A DNA stretch of 59,737 nucleotides from Gemmatimonadota bacterium (GCA_022826565.1 JAJDUP010000040.1:1-59737); one strand, 5' to 3'; numbered from the stretch's first letter, positions 36,676 through 45,338 are shown. Notes: generated from the sequence alone by a model not told the origin. Numbers and translations are program-made.

Positions 36676-36706
36676 AGGGGCCAGCCCCCTCAAGGGACCG
36701 GCCCCT
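36676..36706 (-). terminator. Terminator-like hairpin after the HtrA gene
   Basis: AGGGGCC (36676-36682) pairs with GGCCCCT (36700-36706), with an inner GC-rich stem separated by one mismatch. The inner stem pairs better as minus-strand RNA (a G-U replaces a C-A mismatch), which fits termination of the minus-strand htrA gene ending at 36746. Only a weak U-rich stretch follows. Confidence 0.5.
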
Positions 36707-36745
36707 CCCGAACTCGGTCTATCCCTTCCGGTCAACCGCGCTCCC

Positions 36746-38308
36746 CTACCTGGGAACCCGGATGTTGTAGACCGCGGGTGCGAAGTGGCGGTTGCGATCA
36801 GGACTGGGACAGGCCGCAACGAGCGAAACCACCGCGCCGGTCTCGACATCCGCAAGTGCCTCGCGCAGGTCGTCGACATCCTGGACCGCGCGTCGGTCCG
36901 CTTCGGTGATCACGCAACCCTCCTCGATGCCGCGCCTCGCGGCGGGTCCGTTGGGCTGAAGGGCCAGCACGATAACGCCCTCCGCGCTCTCGAGCTGTGC
37001 CTGCTCCGCCTGTTCGGGTGTCAGGTCGCGGAGTTCGATGACTCCGATCTTGTCGGCAGCGCGCGGCTGGCGAGCCGGCGCCGCAGCCATCACACCCGAA
37101 TTGGGCAACTCCTCGAGGCGGACGGTTACCTCGCGCGGCGCTCCATCGCGATAGATTCCGATTCGGACCCGGTCGCCGGGCGACTTGAGCGCGATCTTGT
37201 GCTGGAGGTCGTTGCCCGAGACGACCTTCTCGCCATCCACCGATACGATCACGTCGCTCATGCGCAGGCCTGCCCTCTCGGCCGGCGTGTTCTCGTTCAC
37301 GTGCTGCACCAGCGCGCCGCTGACATCGGGAAGGCCGAAGGCTTCGGCGTCCTCGGAAGTCACTCCCTGCATCGAGACCCCCAGGAAGGCGCGCCTGACC
37401 CGGCCGTACTGGATCAGGTCTTCCATGACCCGGTGGGCCAGGTCGATGGGGATGGCGAATCCGTACCCCTGGTAGACCCCCGTCTGGCTCACGATCGCCG
37501 CGTTGATCCCGATCACCTGGCCCCGAAGGTTGACCATGGGACCGCCGGAGTTGCCGGAGTTGATCACGGCGTCGGTCTGGATGAAGTCCTCGATGGCCAG
37601 AGCCGGGTTTCCGGCGAAGTCGGGATCCGACTGGAGAGACTCGCGGATCAGCTGCAGAGATCGTCCCACGGCCGAGACGATCCCCGCGGTCACCGTGTAG
37701 TTGAGCTCGGTACCTCGGCGGCCGCCGAAACCGGGGTTGCCCACCGCAAGCACCCATTCGCCCACCCTCACCTCCGCCGACGATCCAAGCGACGCGACCG
37801 GCAGGCCGGTGCCGTCGATCTTGATCACCGCGATGTCGGTCGTCGGATCCGTCCCGACCACGTTGGCACCGAACTCCCGTCCGTCGAGCAGAGTGACCGT
37901 GATCCGCTGGGCGTCCTCGACGACATGGTTGTTGGTCAGGACATAGCCGTCCTCGGCGATGATGAACCCGCTGCCGCTGCCCTCTCTGAAGTCCGGCACA
38001 TTGTCCCTGGGGTCGCCGCGGAAGAACCATTCCAGTCCCCTCATGCGGTCGCTGGTGCGCGTCAACTGGCGCGTCGTCACGATCCGGACCACTGCCGGTG
38101 TCACCGCTTCGGCAACGTTCACGAACGCCTGGCTCAGGTCGAGCGCCGGCTGCACTTCGGCCTGGGAGACCACGGCCTCGGTCTGCACCGGAGGCAGGCT
38201 GTAGGGCCGCTCGGTAAACCCGAACTGGGATGCGATCCCGAGTCCGAGAATGAAGGAGGCCGCCACGGAAAGGGCGACCTTGGTCTTTGCTCTGAGTGGA
38301 TCGTACAT
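36746..38308 (-). CDS. HtrA/DegP-family periplasmic serine protease
   Basis: A 520-residue S1C protease. The N-terminal hydrophobic segment (about residues 11-30) anchors or exports it. The trypsin-like domain has His128 (LTNNHVV), Asp158 (TTDIAVIKI) and Ser254 (SGNSGGPM). Two PDZ domains follow (about 315-405 and 425-515); the second is divergent. It handles misfolded envelope proteins under stress. ATG 38308 is chosen, with GGTGAGAG upstream; a GTG at 38323 is also in frame. It lies 90 bases downstream of dnaK, separated by a strong hairpin. Confidence 0.92.
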   Translation of the reverse strand: MYDPLRAKTKVALSVAASFILGLGIASQFGFTERPYSLPPVQTEAVVSQAEVQPALDLSQAFVNVAEAVTPAVVRIVTTRQLTRTSDRMRGLEWFFRGDPRDNVPDFREGSGSGFIIAEDGYVLTNNHVVEDAQRITVTLLDGREFGANVVGTDPTTDIAVIKIDGTGLPVASLGSSAEVRVGEWVLAVGNPGFGGRRGTELNYTVTAGIVSAVGRSLQLIRESLQSDPDFAGNPALAIEDFIQTDAVINSGNSGGPMVNLRGQVIGINAAIVSQTGVYQGYGFAIPIDLAHRVMEDLIQYGRVRRAFLGVSMQGVTSEDAEAFGLPDVSGALVQHVNENTPAERAGLRMSDVIVSVDGEKVVSGNDLQHKIALKSPGDRVRIGIYRDGAPREVTVRLEELPNSGVMAAAPARQPRAADKIGVIELRDLTPEQAEQAQLESAEGVIVLALQPNGPAARRGIEEGCVITEADRRAVQDVDDLREALADVETGAVVSLVAACPSPDRNRHFAPAVYNIRVPR

Positions 38309-38358
38309 CGTTCTATCTCTCACCGGTTGAAAGTTCGCTGTTGGCGAGAATTGGATGC

Positions 38359-38391
38359 GCGGCGGGGCGGCCGGAGTTGCCGCCCCGCCGC
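38359..38391 (-). terminator. Strong GC hairpin between dnaK and the HtrA gene
   Basis: A perfect 13-bp stem (38359-38371 with 38379-38391, core GGCGGGGCGGC/GCCGCCCCGCC) encloses a 7-base loop, starting 8 bases after the dnaK stop. No U-run follows on the minus strand. It may be a partial terminator or an mRNA stabiliser that sets dnaK expression above that of htrA. Confidence 0.6.
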
Positions 38392-38398
38392 ACTCCGC

Positions 38399-40345
38399 CT
38401 ACCGCTTCTCGTCGACGATCTCGTAGTCGGCCTCCACCACGTCGTCCTCGGCCACCCCGGAGTCGGCCTCGCCCCCGGCGCCAGTATCGCCGTCTGCCGC
38501 CTCGTCCCCGCCGCCGTCACCGCTCGCCGCCGCCTCGGCCGCCTGCGCCTGGTACATCTCCTGACCGGCGGCCGTGAACGCCTGCATGAGCGCGTCCCGC
38601 GCCTCGTTCATCTCCGCGGACTCGTCGCCCTTCAGCGCCTCCCTGCCGCGCTCCAGCGCCGCGTCGAGCCGCTCCTTCGTATCGGCGGACACCTTGTCGC
38701 CCCACTCGCCCGTGTCCTTCTCGACCTGGTACACCAGCGTGTCGAGCGAATTGCGCGCCTCGACCGCTTCGCGGCGCTCCTCGTCCTCGGCCTTGTTCGC
38801 CTCGGCGTCGCGCACCATCCGGTCGATCTCGGCGTCGCTCAGCCCGCTGGACGCCTCGATGCGGACCTTCTGCTCCTTCTCGGTGGCGCGGTCCTTGGCG
38901 GTAACGTGCAGAATGCCGTTGGCGTCGATGTCGAAGGTGACCTCGACCTGCGGCATGCCCCTCGGCGCGGGCGGGATGCCCGTCAGCTGGAACTTGCCGA
39001 TGGTGCGGTTGTCCATCGCCATCTTGCGCTCGCCCTGCAGGACGTGGATCTCCACCGTGGTCTGCGCATCCTCCGCGGTCGAGAATACCTCCATCTTGCG
39101 CGTCGGGATGGTCGTGTTGCGCTCGATCAGCGTGGTCATGACGCCGCCCAGCGTCTCGATGCCCAGCGAGAGCGGCGTCACGTCGAGCAGCAGAACGTCC
39201 TTCACGTCGCCCGCCAGCACGCCGCCCTGGATCGCGGCGCCGACCGCGACCACCTCGTCCGGGTTCACGCCCCGGTGCGGCTCCTGCTCGAAGAACTCCT
39301 CGACCACCTGCTGGATCCTGGGGATCCGGGTCGAGCCGCCCACGAGCACCACCTCGTCGATGTCGGCCGGCTTCAGCCCCGCGTCCTCGAGTGCCTTCCG
39401 CATCGGCGGGATGGTGCGCTGGATCAGGTCGTCCACCAGGTGCTCGAACTTCGCCCGCGAGAGCGAGTAGTTGAGGTGCTTGGGGCCTTCCTGGGTTGCG
39501 GTGATGAAGGGCAGGTTGATGTCGGTCGAAGCGGTCGACGACAGCTCCATCTTGGCCTTCTCGGCGGCCTCCTTGAGCCGCTGCAGCGCCATCGAGTCCT
39601 TCGACAGGTCGATGCCCTGGTCCTTCTTGAACTCGCCCACGAGCCAGTCGATCAGCACCTGGTCGAAGTCGTCCCCGCCGAGGTGCGTGTCGCCGTTGGT
39701 CGCCTTCACCTCGAAGACGCCGTCGCCGATCTCCAGGATCGAGATGTCGTAGGTGCCGCCCCCGAGGTCGAAGACGGCGATCTTCTCGTCCTTCTTCTTG
39801 TCCAGTCCGTAGGCGAGCGCTGCGGCCGTGGGCTCGTTGATGATGCGCTTGACCTCGAGCCCGGCGATCTTGCCTGCGTCCTTGGTGGCCTGCCGCTGCG
39901 CGTCGTTGAAATACGCAGGAACGGTGATCACCGCCTCGGTCACGTTGGTGCCGAGATAGTCCTCGGCCGTCTGCCGCATCTTCTGCAGGATGACTGCCGA
40001 CAGCTCAGGCGGGGTGAACGACTTGCCGCCGTTGGGCAGATTGACCACGACCCGGTCGCTGCTGTCGCGCGCGACGCTGTAGGGCACACGCCGGCGCTCG
40101 GCCTCGACCTCGCCGTAGCGCATTCCCATGAAGCGCTTGATCGAGAATACGGTGTTCTCGGGATTGGTGATCGCCTGCCGCCGGGCGACCTGCCCGACCA
40201 GGCGCTCTCCGTCCTTCGCGAAGGCGACGACCGAGGGGGTGGTGCGGCCACCCTCCGAATTGGCGATGACCGTGGGCTCTCCGCCTTCCATGACGGCGAC
40301 CACCGAGTTGGTGGTACCCAGGTCGATGCCGATGATCTTGCCCAT
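38399..40345 (-). CDS. dnaK: Chaperone protein DnaK (Hsp70)
   Basis: A 648-residue Hsp70. The ATPase domain begins [15 protein letters not shown] and includes [12 protein letters not shown]. The inter-domain linker [15 protein letters not shown] is followed by the substrate domain and helical lid, ending in an acidic Gly/Ala/Asp-rich tail ([13 protein letters not shown]). It folds nascent and stress-denatured proteins in the cytoplasm. ATG 40345 matches the conserved [10 protein letters not shown] start; in-frame sequence further upstream is leader. No dnaJ or grpE is adjacent. The upstream region has a -24/-12-like promoter and a phased dyad array. Confidence 0.97.
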   Translation of the reverse strand: MGKIIGIDLGTTNSVVAVMEGGEPTVIANSEGGRTTPSVVAFAKDGERLVGQVARRQAITNPENTVFSIKRFMGMRYGEVEAERRRVPYSVARDSSDRVVVNLPNGGKSFTPPELSAVILQKMRQTAEDYLGTNVTEAVITVPAYFNDAQRQATKDAGKIAGLEVKRIINEPTAAALAYGLDKKKDEKIAVFDLGGGTYDISILEIGDGVFEVKATNGDTHLGGDDFDQVLIDWLVGEFKKDQGIDLSKDSMALQRLKEAAEKAKMELSSTASTDINLPFITATQEGPKHLNYSLSRAKFEHLVDDLIQRTIPPMRKALEDAGLKPADIDEVVLVGGSTRIPRIQQVVEEFFEQEPHRGVNPDEVVAVGAAIQGGVLAGDVKDVLLLDVTPLSLGIETLGGVMTTLIERNTTIPTRKMEVFSTAEDAQTTVEIHVLQGERKMAMDNRTIGKFQLTGIPPAPRGMPQVEVTFDIDANGILHVTAKDRATEKEQKVRIEASSGLSDAEIDRMVRDAEANKAEDEERREAVEARNSLDTLVYQVEKDTGEWGDKVSADTKERLDAALERGREALKGDESAEMNEARDALMQAFTAAGQEMYQAQAAEAAASGDGGGDEAADGDTGAGGEADSGVAEDDVVEADYEIVDEKR

Positions 40346-40415
40346 TGTAGCCTGTTCCTTTTCGGTGCCGGCCGGGCCGGCGGTTCGTGGTTCAAATATA
40401 ACTGGCGGTGTTGAA

Positions 40416-40430
40416 GCAAACGGCGTGCCG
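40416..40430 (-). promoter_or_regulatory. Candidate sigma-54 (-24/-12) promoter of dnaK
   Basis: On the minus strand CGGCACGCCGTTTGC, followed by TT, matches the TGGCACG-N4-TTGC(A/T) consensus at every position except the first T. The GG and GC doublets are 10 bases apart. The predicted transcription start is near 40405, giving a leader of about 60 bases before the dnaK ATG. The upstream dyad array at 40461-40559 lies where an enhancer would. Confidence 0.6.
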
Positions 40431-40460
40431 GACCCGAGAGCGCCGTCCCGTCCCGTGATT

Positions 40461-40559
40461 CCTGCCATTTTGGCAGGTTTTTTGCGCTCCCGACCCCCGA
40501 CCCTGCCATTTTGGCCGAACCCGGAGCGCCGGGTGCCGCGATCCTGTCATTACGGCAGG
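40461..40559. repeat. Three 17-bp dyads at exact 41-bp spacing in the dnaK/nupC divergent region
   Basis: Copies are at 40461-40477 (CCTGCCATTTTGGCAGG), 40502-40518 (CCTGCCATTTTGGCCGA) and 40543-40559 (CCTGTCATTACGGCAGG). The first is a perfect inverted repeat CCTGCCA/TGGCAGG with a 3-base centre; the others are near copies. Centres are 40469, 40510 and 40551, that is 41 and 41 bp, about four helical turns, so all sites face the same side of the DNA. They would be at about -64, -105 and -146 from the predicted dnaK start. The motif is neither CIRCE (TTAGCACTC-N9) nor HAIR (CTTGAGT-N7). Confidence 0.75.
40471..40485 (+). promoter_or_regulatory. Possible plus-strand -24/-12 element toward the nucleoside transporter
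   Basis: TGGCAGGTTTTTTGC matches TGGCACG-N4-TTGC at 10 of 11 positions with correct spacing, and its -24 half is the right arm of the first dyad. A transcript would start near 40496, 116 bases before the nupC-like gene. Because the match shares bases with the dyad it may be fortuitous. Confidence 0.35.
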
Positions 40560-40611
40560 CCCGGCTGTATTCTATCTCCCGCTTCCCCCGCCATTACCTG
40601 CGAGGCCCCGC

Positions 40612-42063
40612 ATGCACCTGCCCCCGGACACCGCCGCGACCGCGCTCCTCGCCATCGCCGCGCCCCTGTTGGAGGGCCTGGGACACATCGGCGCCTCCGC
40701 TGCCGACGGCGTCGCGGCGGTGATCTCCCCCGAGCCCCGGGTGCAAGCAGACGGGGGCATGGGACCGGCGAGGTTCCGCGGCCTCTTCGGCGTCGTCTTC
40801 CTGACGGCGGCCGCGTGGGCATTGAGCGTCAACCGCAAGGTGATCCCCTGGCGCATCGTACTCTGGGGCCTCGCGCTCCAGTTCATCTTCGCGCTCCTGA
40901 TCCTGCGGACGCCCTTCGGCGCGGGCATCTTCGACGCCGCCAACGACGTGATCCTGGCGGCGGTCGGCTTTACGCTGGAGGGCGCGCGCTTCCTCTTCGG
41001 CGACCTGGTCTACAACAACGTCCCGGTGGGCACCGGCGAGCCGGGCAACAGCGGCTTCGTCGCCGAGGGACAGCAGGTGGCCCGCACCGGCGCCTTCGTC
41101 GCCTTCAACGTGCTGCCCACGATCATCTTCTTCGCCTCGATCATGACCGTGCTGTACCACCTGGGCGTCATGCAGAAGGTGGTGGCCGGGATCGCCTGGA
41201 TCATGCAGCGCACCATGCGCACGAGCGGAGCCGAGACGCTGTCGGCCGCGGGCAACATCTTCGTGGGGCAGACCGAGGCGCCGCTCCTCATCAAGCCCTT
41301 CGTCGACGGCATGACCCGCTCGGAGCTCATGGCCGTGATGACCGGGGGCTTCGCGACCGTGGCCGGCGGCGTGATGGCCGCCTACGCCGGGATGCTGATG
41401 GGGTTCTTCCCGGAGATCGCCGGGCACCTGATGGCGGCGTCGGTGATGTCGGCGCCGGCGGCGCTGGTGGTGGCCAAGCTCATGGTGCCCGAGATGGAGG
41501 AATCGGAGACCGCGGGGCAGCTCAGGACGGAGCTGGAGCGCCCCGACGTGAACGTGATCGAGGCCGCGGCGCGGGGGGCGAGCGAGGGACTGCAGCTGGC
41601 CCTCAACGTGGGGGCGATGCTCCTCGCCTTCCTCGCAATGATCGCGCTGCTGAACGCGCTGCTGGGGTGGGTCGGCGGACTGGCGGGGATCGACGGCCTG
41701 TCGCTCGAAGGGATCCTGGGGTGGCTGCTGGGGCCGGTGGCGTGGGTGATGGGCGTGCCATGGCAGGACGCTGTTCCCGTCGGGTCGCTCATGGGACTGA
41801 AGACGGTCGCCAACGAGTTCGTGGCCTTCCTCGGGCTCGCCGAAGAGATGGGGCAGGGCGCGCTGAGCGAGCGTTCCGCCACGATCGCCACCTACGCGCT
41901 CTCCGGATTCGCCAACTTCTCTTCGATCGCCATCCAGATCGGGGGGATCGGGGGGATCGCGCCGAAGCGGAGGAAGGATCTCGCACGGCTGGGTCTGCGG
42001 GCGATGATCGGGGGTTCGATCGCAGCCTTTATGACCGCGTCGATCGCGGGCGTGCTGATTTGA
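40612..42063 (+). CDS. Concentrative nucleoside transporter (NupC/CNT family)
   Basis: A 483-residue multi-pass membrane protein. CNT signatures include GNIFVGQTEAPLLIKPF, MTGGFATVAGGVMAAYAGML, SAPAALVVAKLMVPE and the C-terminal ATYALSGFANFSSIAIQIGGIG. CNTs import nucleosides with Na+ or H+. It is longer than E. coli NupC (400) because of an extended N-terminus and a loop near residue 130. The next gene, purine nucleoside phosphorylase, would cleave imported purine nucleosides, so the pair forms a salvage unit. Confidence 0.9.
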   Translation: MHLPPDTAATALLAIAAPLLEGLGHIGASAADGVAAVISPEPRVQADGGMGPARFRGLFGVVFLTAAAWALSVNRKVIPWRIVLWGLALQFIFALLILRTPFGAGIFDAANDVILAAVGFTLEGARFLFGDLVYNNVPVGTGEPGNSGFVAEGQQVARTGAFVAFNVLPTIIFFASIMTVLYHLGVMQKVVAGIAWIMQRTMRTSGAETLSAAGNIFVGQTEAPLLIKPFVDGMTRSELMAVMTGGFATVAGGVMAAYAGMLMGFFPEIAGHLMAASVMSAPAALVVAKLMVPEMEESETAGQLRTELERPDVNVIEAAARGASEGLQLALNVGAMLLAFLAMIALLNALLGWVGGLAGIDGLSLEGILGWLLGPVAWVMGVPWQDAVPVGSLMGLKTVANEFVAFLGLAEEMGQGALSERSATIATYALSGFANFSSIAIQIGGIGGIAPKRRKDLARLGLRAMIGGSIAAFMTASIAGVLI

Positions 42064-42079
42064 CCGCGGGTCGGCCGAG

Positions 42080-42910
42080 TTGAGCGGCGGCCCGCCGATC
42101 GCGGAGTGCGCCCGGATCCTGCGCGAGCGGGCGGGGATGCAGCCGCTCGTGCATCTCGTGCTGGGGTCGGGGCTCGGGGGGCTGGCCGGGCGGGTCGAAG
42201 ACCCCGTCCGGGTCGACTTCGGCGAGTTGCCGGGGTTTCCGGGCGCGACCGTCGAGAGCCACGCGGGGGAGTTCCTGCTGGGGCGGCTGGGCGGCGTGCC
42301 GGTGATGGTGCAGGCCGGCCGCTTCCATTTCTACGAGGGCTGCGGGCCCGAAGTCGTCCTGGCGCCGGTCCGCACGGGGCGCGCCGTCGGCGCCCGGATC
42401 GTGGTCCTGACCAATGCCGCGGGCGGGATTCGGCCGGACCTGGCTCCGGGTTCGCTGATGCTCGTGGACGACCACGTCAGCCTGATGTTCCGGGCTCCGC
42501 TGGCCGGGCCTGCAGCGGACGGCGAGGTGCGCTTTCCGGACATGAGCCGTCCCTGCGACCCCAAGTTGATGTCCATGGCCGAGAAAGCCGCGCTGGACGC
42601 GGGGGTGACGCTGCCGCGAGGCGTCTACGGCGGCGTGCACGGACCTGACTTCGAGACCCCGGCCGAGGTGCGCGCGCTCCGGGCCGCAGGCGCCGACGCC
42701 GTCGGCATGTCCACTGTGCCCGAGATCACCGCCGCGCGGGCGGGGGGGCAGAGGGTGCTGGCGTTCTCCCTGATCACCAACTACGCCGCCGGCCTGGGGC
42801 TGGAGGCCATCGACCACGAGGAAGTGATGGCCTACGGCGCGGCGGCGGGCGGCACCCTGGGCGGGCTGATCGAGTCGGTGCTGTCGCGGCTCGCGACTGC
42901 CGCGAAGTGA
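42080..42910 (+). CDS. Purine nucleoside phosphorylase (PNP I/II, trimeric type)
   Basis: A 276-residue enzyme splitting purine nucleosides with phosphate. VLGSGLGGLA is the phosphate loop, followed by GRFHFYEG, LTNAAGGIRPDL, GPDFETPAEVRALRAAGADAVGMSTVPE and LITNYAAGL, where the Asn contacts the base. It starts at TTG 42080, 16 bases after the transporter. Its 3' end overlaps the convergent thiD gene by 79 bases. Confidence 0.9.
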   Translation: MSGGPPIAECARILRERAGMQPLVHLVLGSGLGGLAGRVEDPVRVDFGELPGFPGATVESHAGEFLLGRLGGVPVMVQAGRFHFYEGCGPEVVLAPVRTGRAVGARIVVLTNAAGGIRPDLAPGSLMLVDDHVSLMFRAPLAGPAADGEVRFPDMSRPCDPKLMSMAEKAALDAGVTLPRGVYGGVHGPDFETPAEVRALRAAGADAVGMSTVPEITAARAGGQRVLAFSLITNYAAGLGLEAIDHEEVMAYGAAAGGTLGGLIESVLSRLATAAK

Positions 42911-43686
42911 TCGAGCGGGCCTCTCCCCGCGCCCAGCCCGGGGGCGCCGGCGATGGCCGCGCTCACCCACGCCACCGCCCCCTCGACTGCGGCTTCCAGG
43001 GGCGTGCCCCGCGCGAGTCCGGCAGCAATCGCCGCGCTCAGCGTGCAACCCGTTCCGTGGGTGTGGCGCGTGTCGATCCGCGGGCCGCGAAAGACGCGCC
43101 GCCGCCGGCCGTCCCAGAGCAGGTCCACGACCTCGTCCCCCTCCAGATGGCCGCCCTTGACCAGCGCCGCCCCGGCGCCGCGCCCCACGATGTCCCGGGC
43201 AGCCGTTTCCATGCCCCGCAGGCTTCCTTCCTCTACCCCCGTCAGCATCACCGCCTCGGGCCAGTTGGGCGTTACGAGGGCGGCCAGCGGAAGCAGTTCC
43301 TCCCGGATCGAGGCCACCGCGCCAGGCGCGAGCAGCACATCGCCGCTCGTCGCCACCATCACGGGATCGAGGACGTAGGCGCCGAGGTCGTGGCGCCGAA
43401 GCGACGCCGCAACAGCCTGCACGATCTCGCTGGTGGCCAACATGCCCGACTTGACCGCGTCCGGCCGAATGTCACCGGCCACGCTCTCGATCTGAGCCGC
43501 TACGGTGGCGGGGGGGACGGGGTGAACCGCCTGCACCCCCAGCGTATTCTGCGCGGTGACGGCGGTCAGCGCGGAGGTGCCGTAGACTCCCCACTGGTGG
43601 AAGGTCTTGAGGTCGGCCTGTATGCCGGCGCCGCCCCCGCTGTCGCTGCCGGCGACGGTGAGGGCGACCGGTGGGCGTGGTGGCAT
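42832..43686 (-). CDS. thiD: Hydroxymethylpyrimidine/phosphomethylpyrimidine kinase ThiD
   Basis: A 284-residue ribokinase-fold kinase acting twice on the thiamine pyrimidine. It has ALTVAGSDSGGGAGIQADLKTF, AVTAQNTLGV, VLDPVMVATSGD, LVTPNWPEA and the anion-hole GTGCTLSAAIAAGLARG. ATG 43686 is preferred over an in-frame TTG six bases upstream. The C-terminal 26 codons lie opposite the end of the phosphorylase gene. No TPP riboswitch is seen in the 35-base gap to the divergent SpoU gene. Confidence 0.92.
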   Translation of the reverse strand: MPPRPPVALTVAGSDSGGGAGIQADLKTFHQWGVYGTSALTAVTAQNTLGVQAVHPVPPATVAAQIESVAGDIRPDAVKSGMLATSEIVQAVAASLRRHDLGAYVLDPVMVATSGDVLLAPGAVASIREELLPLAALVTPNWPEAVMLTGVEEGSLRGMETAARDIVGRGAGAALVKGGHLEGDEVVDLLWDGRRRRVFRGPRIDTRHTHGTGCTLSAAIAAGLARGTPLEAAVEGAVAWVSAAIAGAPGLGAGRGPLDHFAAVASRDSTDSISPPRVPPAAAP

Positions 43687-43721
43687 GCGCAAGGCGCTTC
43701 GGTTCGAGAGCAGAGGACACG

Positions 43722-44483
43722 GTGATCAGCAAATCTAAGGCACGCATGGTGCGGCGGTTGACGGTCCGTCGGATGCGCGAGCGCGAAGGCCTTGCGCTGG
43801 CGGAGGGGCCGCGCGTAGTCCTGGAGGCGCTGCGGTCTCTCCTCGCGGTGCGGTGGGCGCTGCTGGGTGAGGAGTACGCGGGCGCCACGGAGGGGGGACA
43901 GCGCGTGCTCGCCGCCTGCCGCGAGCGCGGCGTTGAAGTGCAGGTCGCGCCGGACCGCGAAGTCAGGGGACTGGCGTCGACCGAGCGGCCGCAGCCGGTG
44001 ATCGCCTGCGTGTCGGCGCCCGCTCCGGCGCCGGCGCCGCTGGACCGCGGGCGCTACCTGATGCCGATGGGCGTCCAGATCCCCGGCAACCTGGGGACGC
44101 TGATTCGGTCGGCCTGGGGGTTCGGGCTCGACGGGATCGTGATCGGGGCGGGTACCGTCGACCCGTGGAATCACAAGGTCGTGCGGGCGTCGGCGGGCGG
44201 GGTGTTCCACCTGCCGATGATAAGCGGCCCGGGCTCGGCAGGCGCGCTGCGGGGCGTCAACCTGCTGTGCGCGGACGCGGCCGGGGAGCCGCCGGGTGGT
44301 CCCGGGCGCGATGTGCCCCGCGACTGGGTGCTGGCGCTCGGCAATGAGACCGGCGGGCTTCCGGCGCGGCTCCTGCGCCGGGCCCGCGCGATCGCGGTCC
44401 CGATGGCCGCCGGGGTGGATTCGCTGAACGTTGCGGTGGCCGGCTCGATCCTCATGTACCTCCTCACCAGGGGCGGTGAGTGA
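43722..44483 (+). CDS. SpoU-family RNA 2'-O-ribose methyltransferase
   Basis: A 253-residue SPOUT enzyme. The N-terminal substrate-binding region contains REGLALAEGPRVVLEAL. Motif 1 is IPGNLGTLIRSAWGFG, motif 2 VLALGNETGGLP, and motif 3 SLNVAVAGSILMYLL, which together form the knotted SAM site. It is RlmB/TrmH-like; the target RNA cannot be told. GTG 43722 has AGAGG 5 bases upstream. It overlaps the prepilin peptidase gene by GTGA. Confidence 0.88.
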   Translation: MISKSKARMVRRLTVRRMREREGLALAEGPRVVLEALRSLLAVRWALLGEEYAGATEGGQRVLAACRERGVEVQVAPDREVRGLASTERPQPVIACVSAPAPAPAPLDRGRYLMPMGVQIPGNLGTLIRSAWGFGLDGIVIGAGTVDPWNHKVVRASAGGVFHLPMISGPGSAGALRGVNLLCADAAGEPPGGPGRDVPRDWVLALGNETGGLPARLLRRARAIAVPMAAGVDSLNVAVAGSILMYLLTRGGE

Positions 44484-45250
44484 GCGGCGGCCAGCTCACG
44501 ATCTTCGCGGCGTTGACCGGGGTTGCGCTGGGGTCGTTCCTGGGCGTCTGCATCGCGAGGTGGCCTGCCGGGCGATCCGTCGTGCGGCCGCGGTCGGAGT
44601 GCTGGAGCTGCCGGGCGCCGCTTCGCTGGTTCGAGGTCATCCCCGTGCTCGGCTACCTGATCGCGCGGGGGCGGTGTTCGCGGTGCGGTGCGGGCGTCAG
44701 CGTGCAGTACCCGCTCGTCGAGATCGCGACCGGGGTGATCTGGGCGGGGATGGCGGCCAGGTGGGGCGTGCACCCCGAGGCACTGCGCGGCGCCGTGTTT
44801 CTGACGATCCTGCTCGGGATCGCGGTCAGCGACGCCCGCACCTACATCATCCCGGATCAGTTTTCCCTCGGCGGGGCCGCCATCGGCCTGGCGCTGGCTC
44901 CGCTGGCGGGCGGGCCGGAGCTGTTGGACGCGGTTCTGGGCTCGGCGCTGGGGTTCGCGTTTCTGTGGGCCGTGGCCACGGTGGGAAGGATCGTCCTGGG
45001 CAAGGACGCCATGGGCGGGGGCGACGTCAAGATGATGGCGATGGTGGGGGCGTTCGTCGGTCCGCCGGGGGTCCTTGTGACACTGTTCGGCGGCGCGCTT
45101 CTTGGCGCCCTGGTCTTCGCCCCGGTCTCTCTCAGGTCCGGCCGGCTGGTGCCGTTCGGGGTCTTTCTGGCGCTCGGGGCGGGCGTCGCCTACACCTGGG
45201 GCGACGCGATCGCCGCCTGGTACGCGGGCTCGATCCTGGGGCTCGAATGA
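44480..45250 (+). CDS. pilD: Prepilin peptidase/N-methyltransferase PilD
   Basis: A 256-residue polytopic aspartyl protease. The cytoplasmic loop carries the methyltransferase-associated zinc motif CWSC...CSRC. Catalytic Asps are in VSDARTYIIPD and GGGDVKMM (the GxGD motif). It cleaves prepilin leaders after Gly and methylates the new N-terminus, so it should process the five pilin-like proteins at 9475-12416, which lie 32 kb away. The start GTG overlaps the SpoU stop. Confidence 0.93.
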   Translation: MSGGQLTIFAALTGVALGSFLGVCIARWPAGRSVVRPRSECWSCRAPLRWFEVIPVLGYLIARGRCSRCGAGVSVQYPLVEIATGVIWAGMAARWGVHPEALRGAVFLTILLGIAVSDARTYIIPDQFSLGGAAIGLALAPLAGGPELLDAVLGSALGFAFLWAVATVGRIVLGKDAMGGGDVKMMAMVGAFVGPPGVLVTLFGGALLGALVFAPVSLRSGRLVPFGVFLALGAGVAYTWGDAIAAWYAGSILGLE

Positions 45251-45296
45251 TCCGGCTCCCGCAGCCCGCCGCCCGGTGGCCGGTATCGCGCCCATG

Positions 45297-45327
45297 GCGA
45301 CCGCGACAGCCGGCTCCGCGGGGTCGC
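45297..45327. terminator. Hairpin between convergent pilD and carbonic-anhydrase-like genes
   Basis: GCGACC (45297-45302) pairs with GGTCGC (45322-45327), extended by GCG/CGC after a 2-base bulge. It lies in an 88-base gap between two converging genes and could end both transcripts. No U-tract is present. Confidence 0.4.
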
Positions 45328-45338
45328 GCACGACCTGC

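Noticed and set aside
35750..40414. A very long open frame (over 1500 codons) on the plus strand
   Set aside because: It lies antisense to tig, tRNA-Leu, htrA and dnaK, is rich in Arg/Gly/Asp/His as expected for the reverse of GC-rich genes, and shows no domain. The minus-strand genes are unmistakable.
40461..40483. Hairpin plus T-run resembling a rho-independent terminator on the plus strand
   Set aside because: No plus-strand gene lies upstream to be terminated (the region is divergent). The hairpin is one of three phased dyads and the T-run belongs to a -24/-12-like element.
40346..40611. CIRCE or HAIR heat-shock operators expected near dnaK
   Set aside because: Neither TTAGCACTC-N9-GAGTGCTAA nor CTTGAGT-N7-ACTCAAG is present in the dnaK upstream region.
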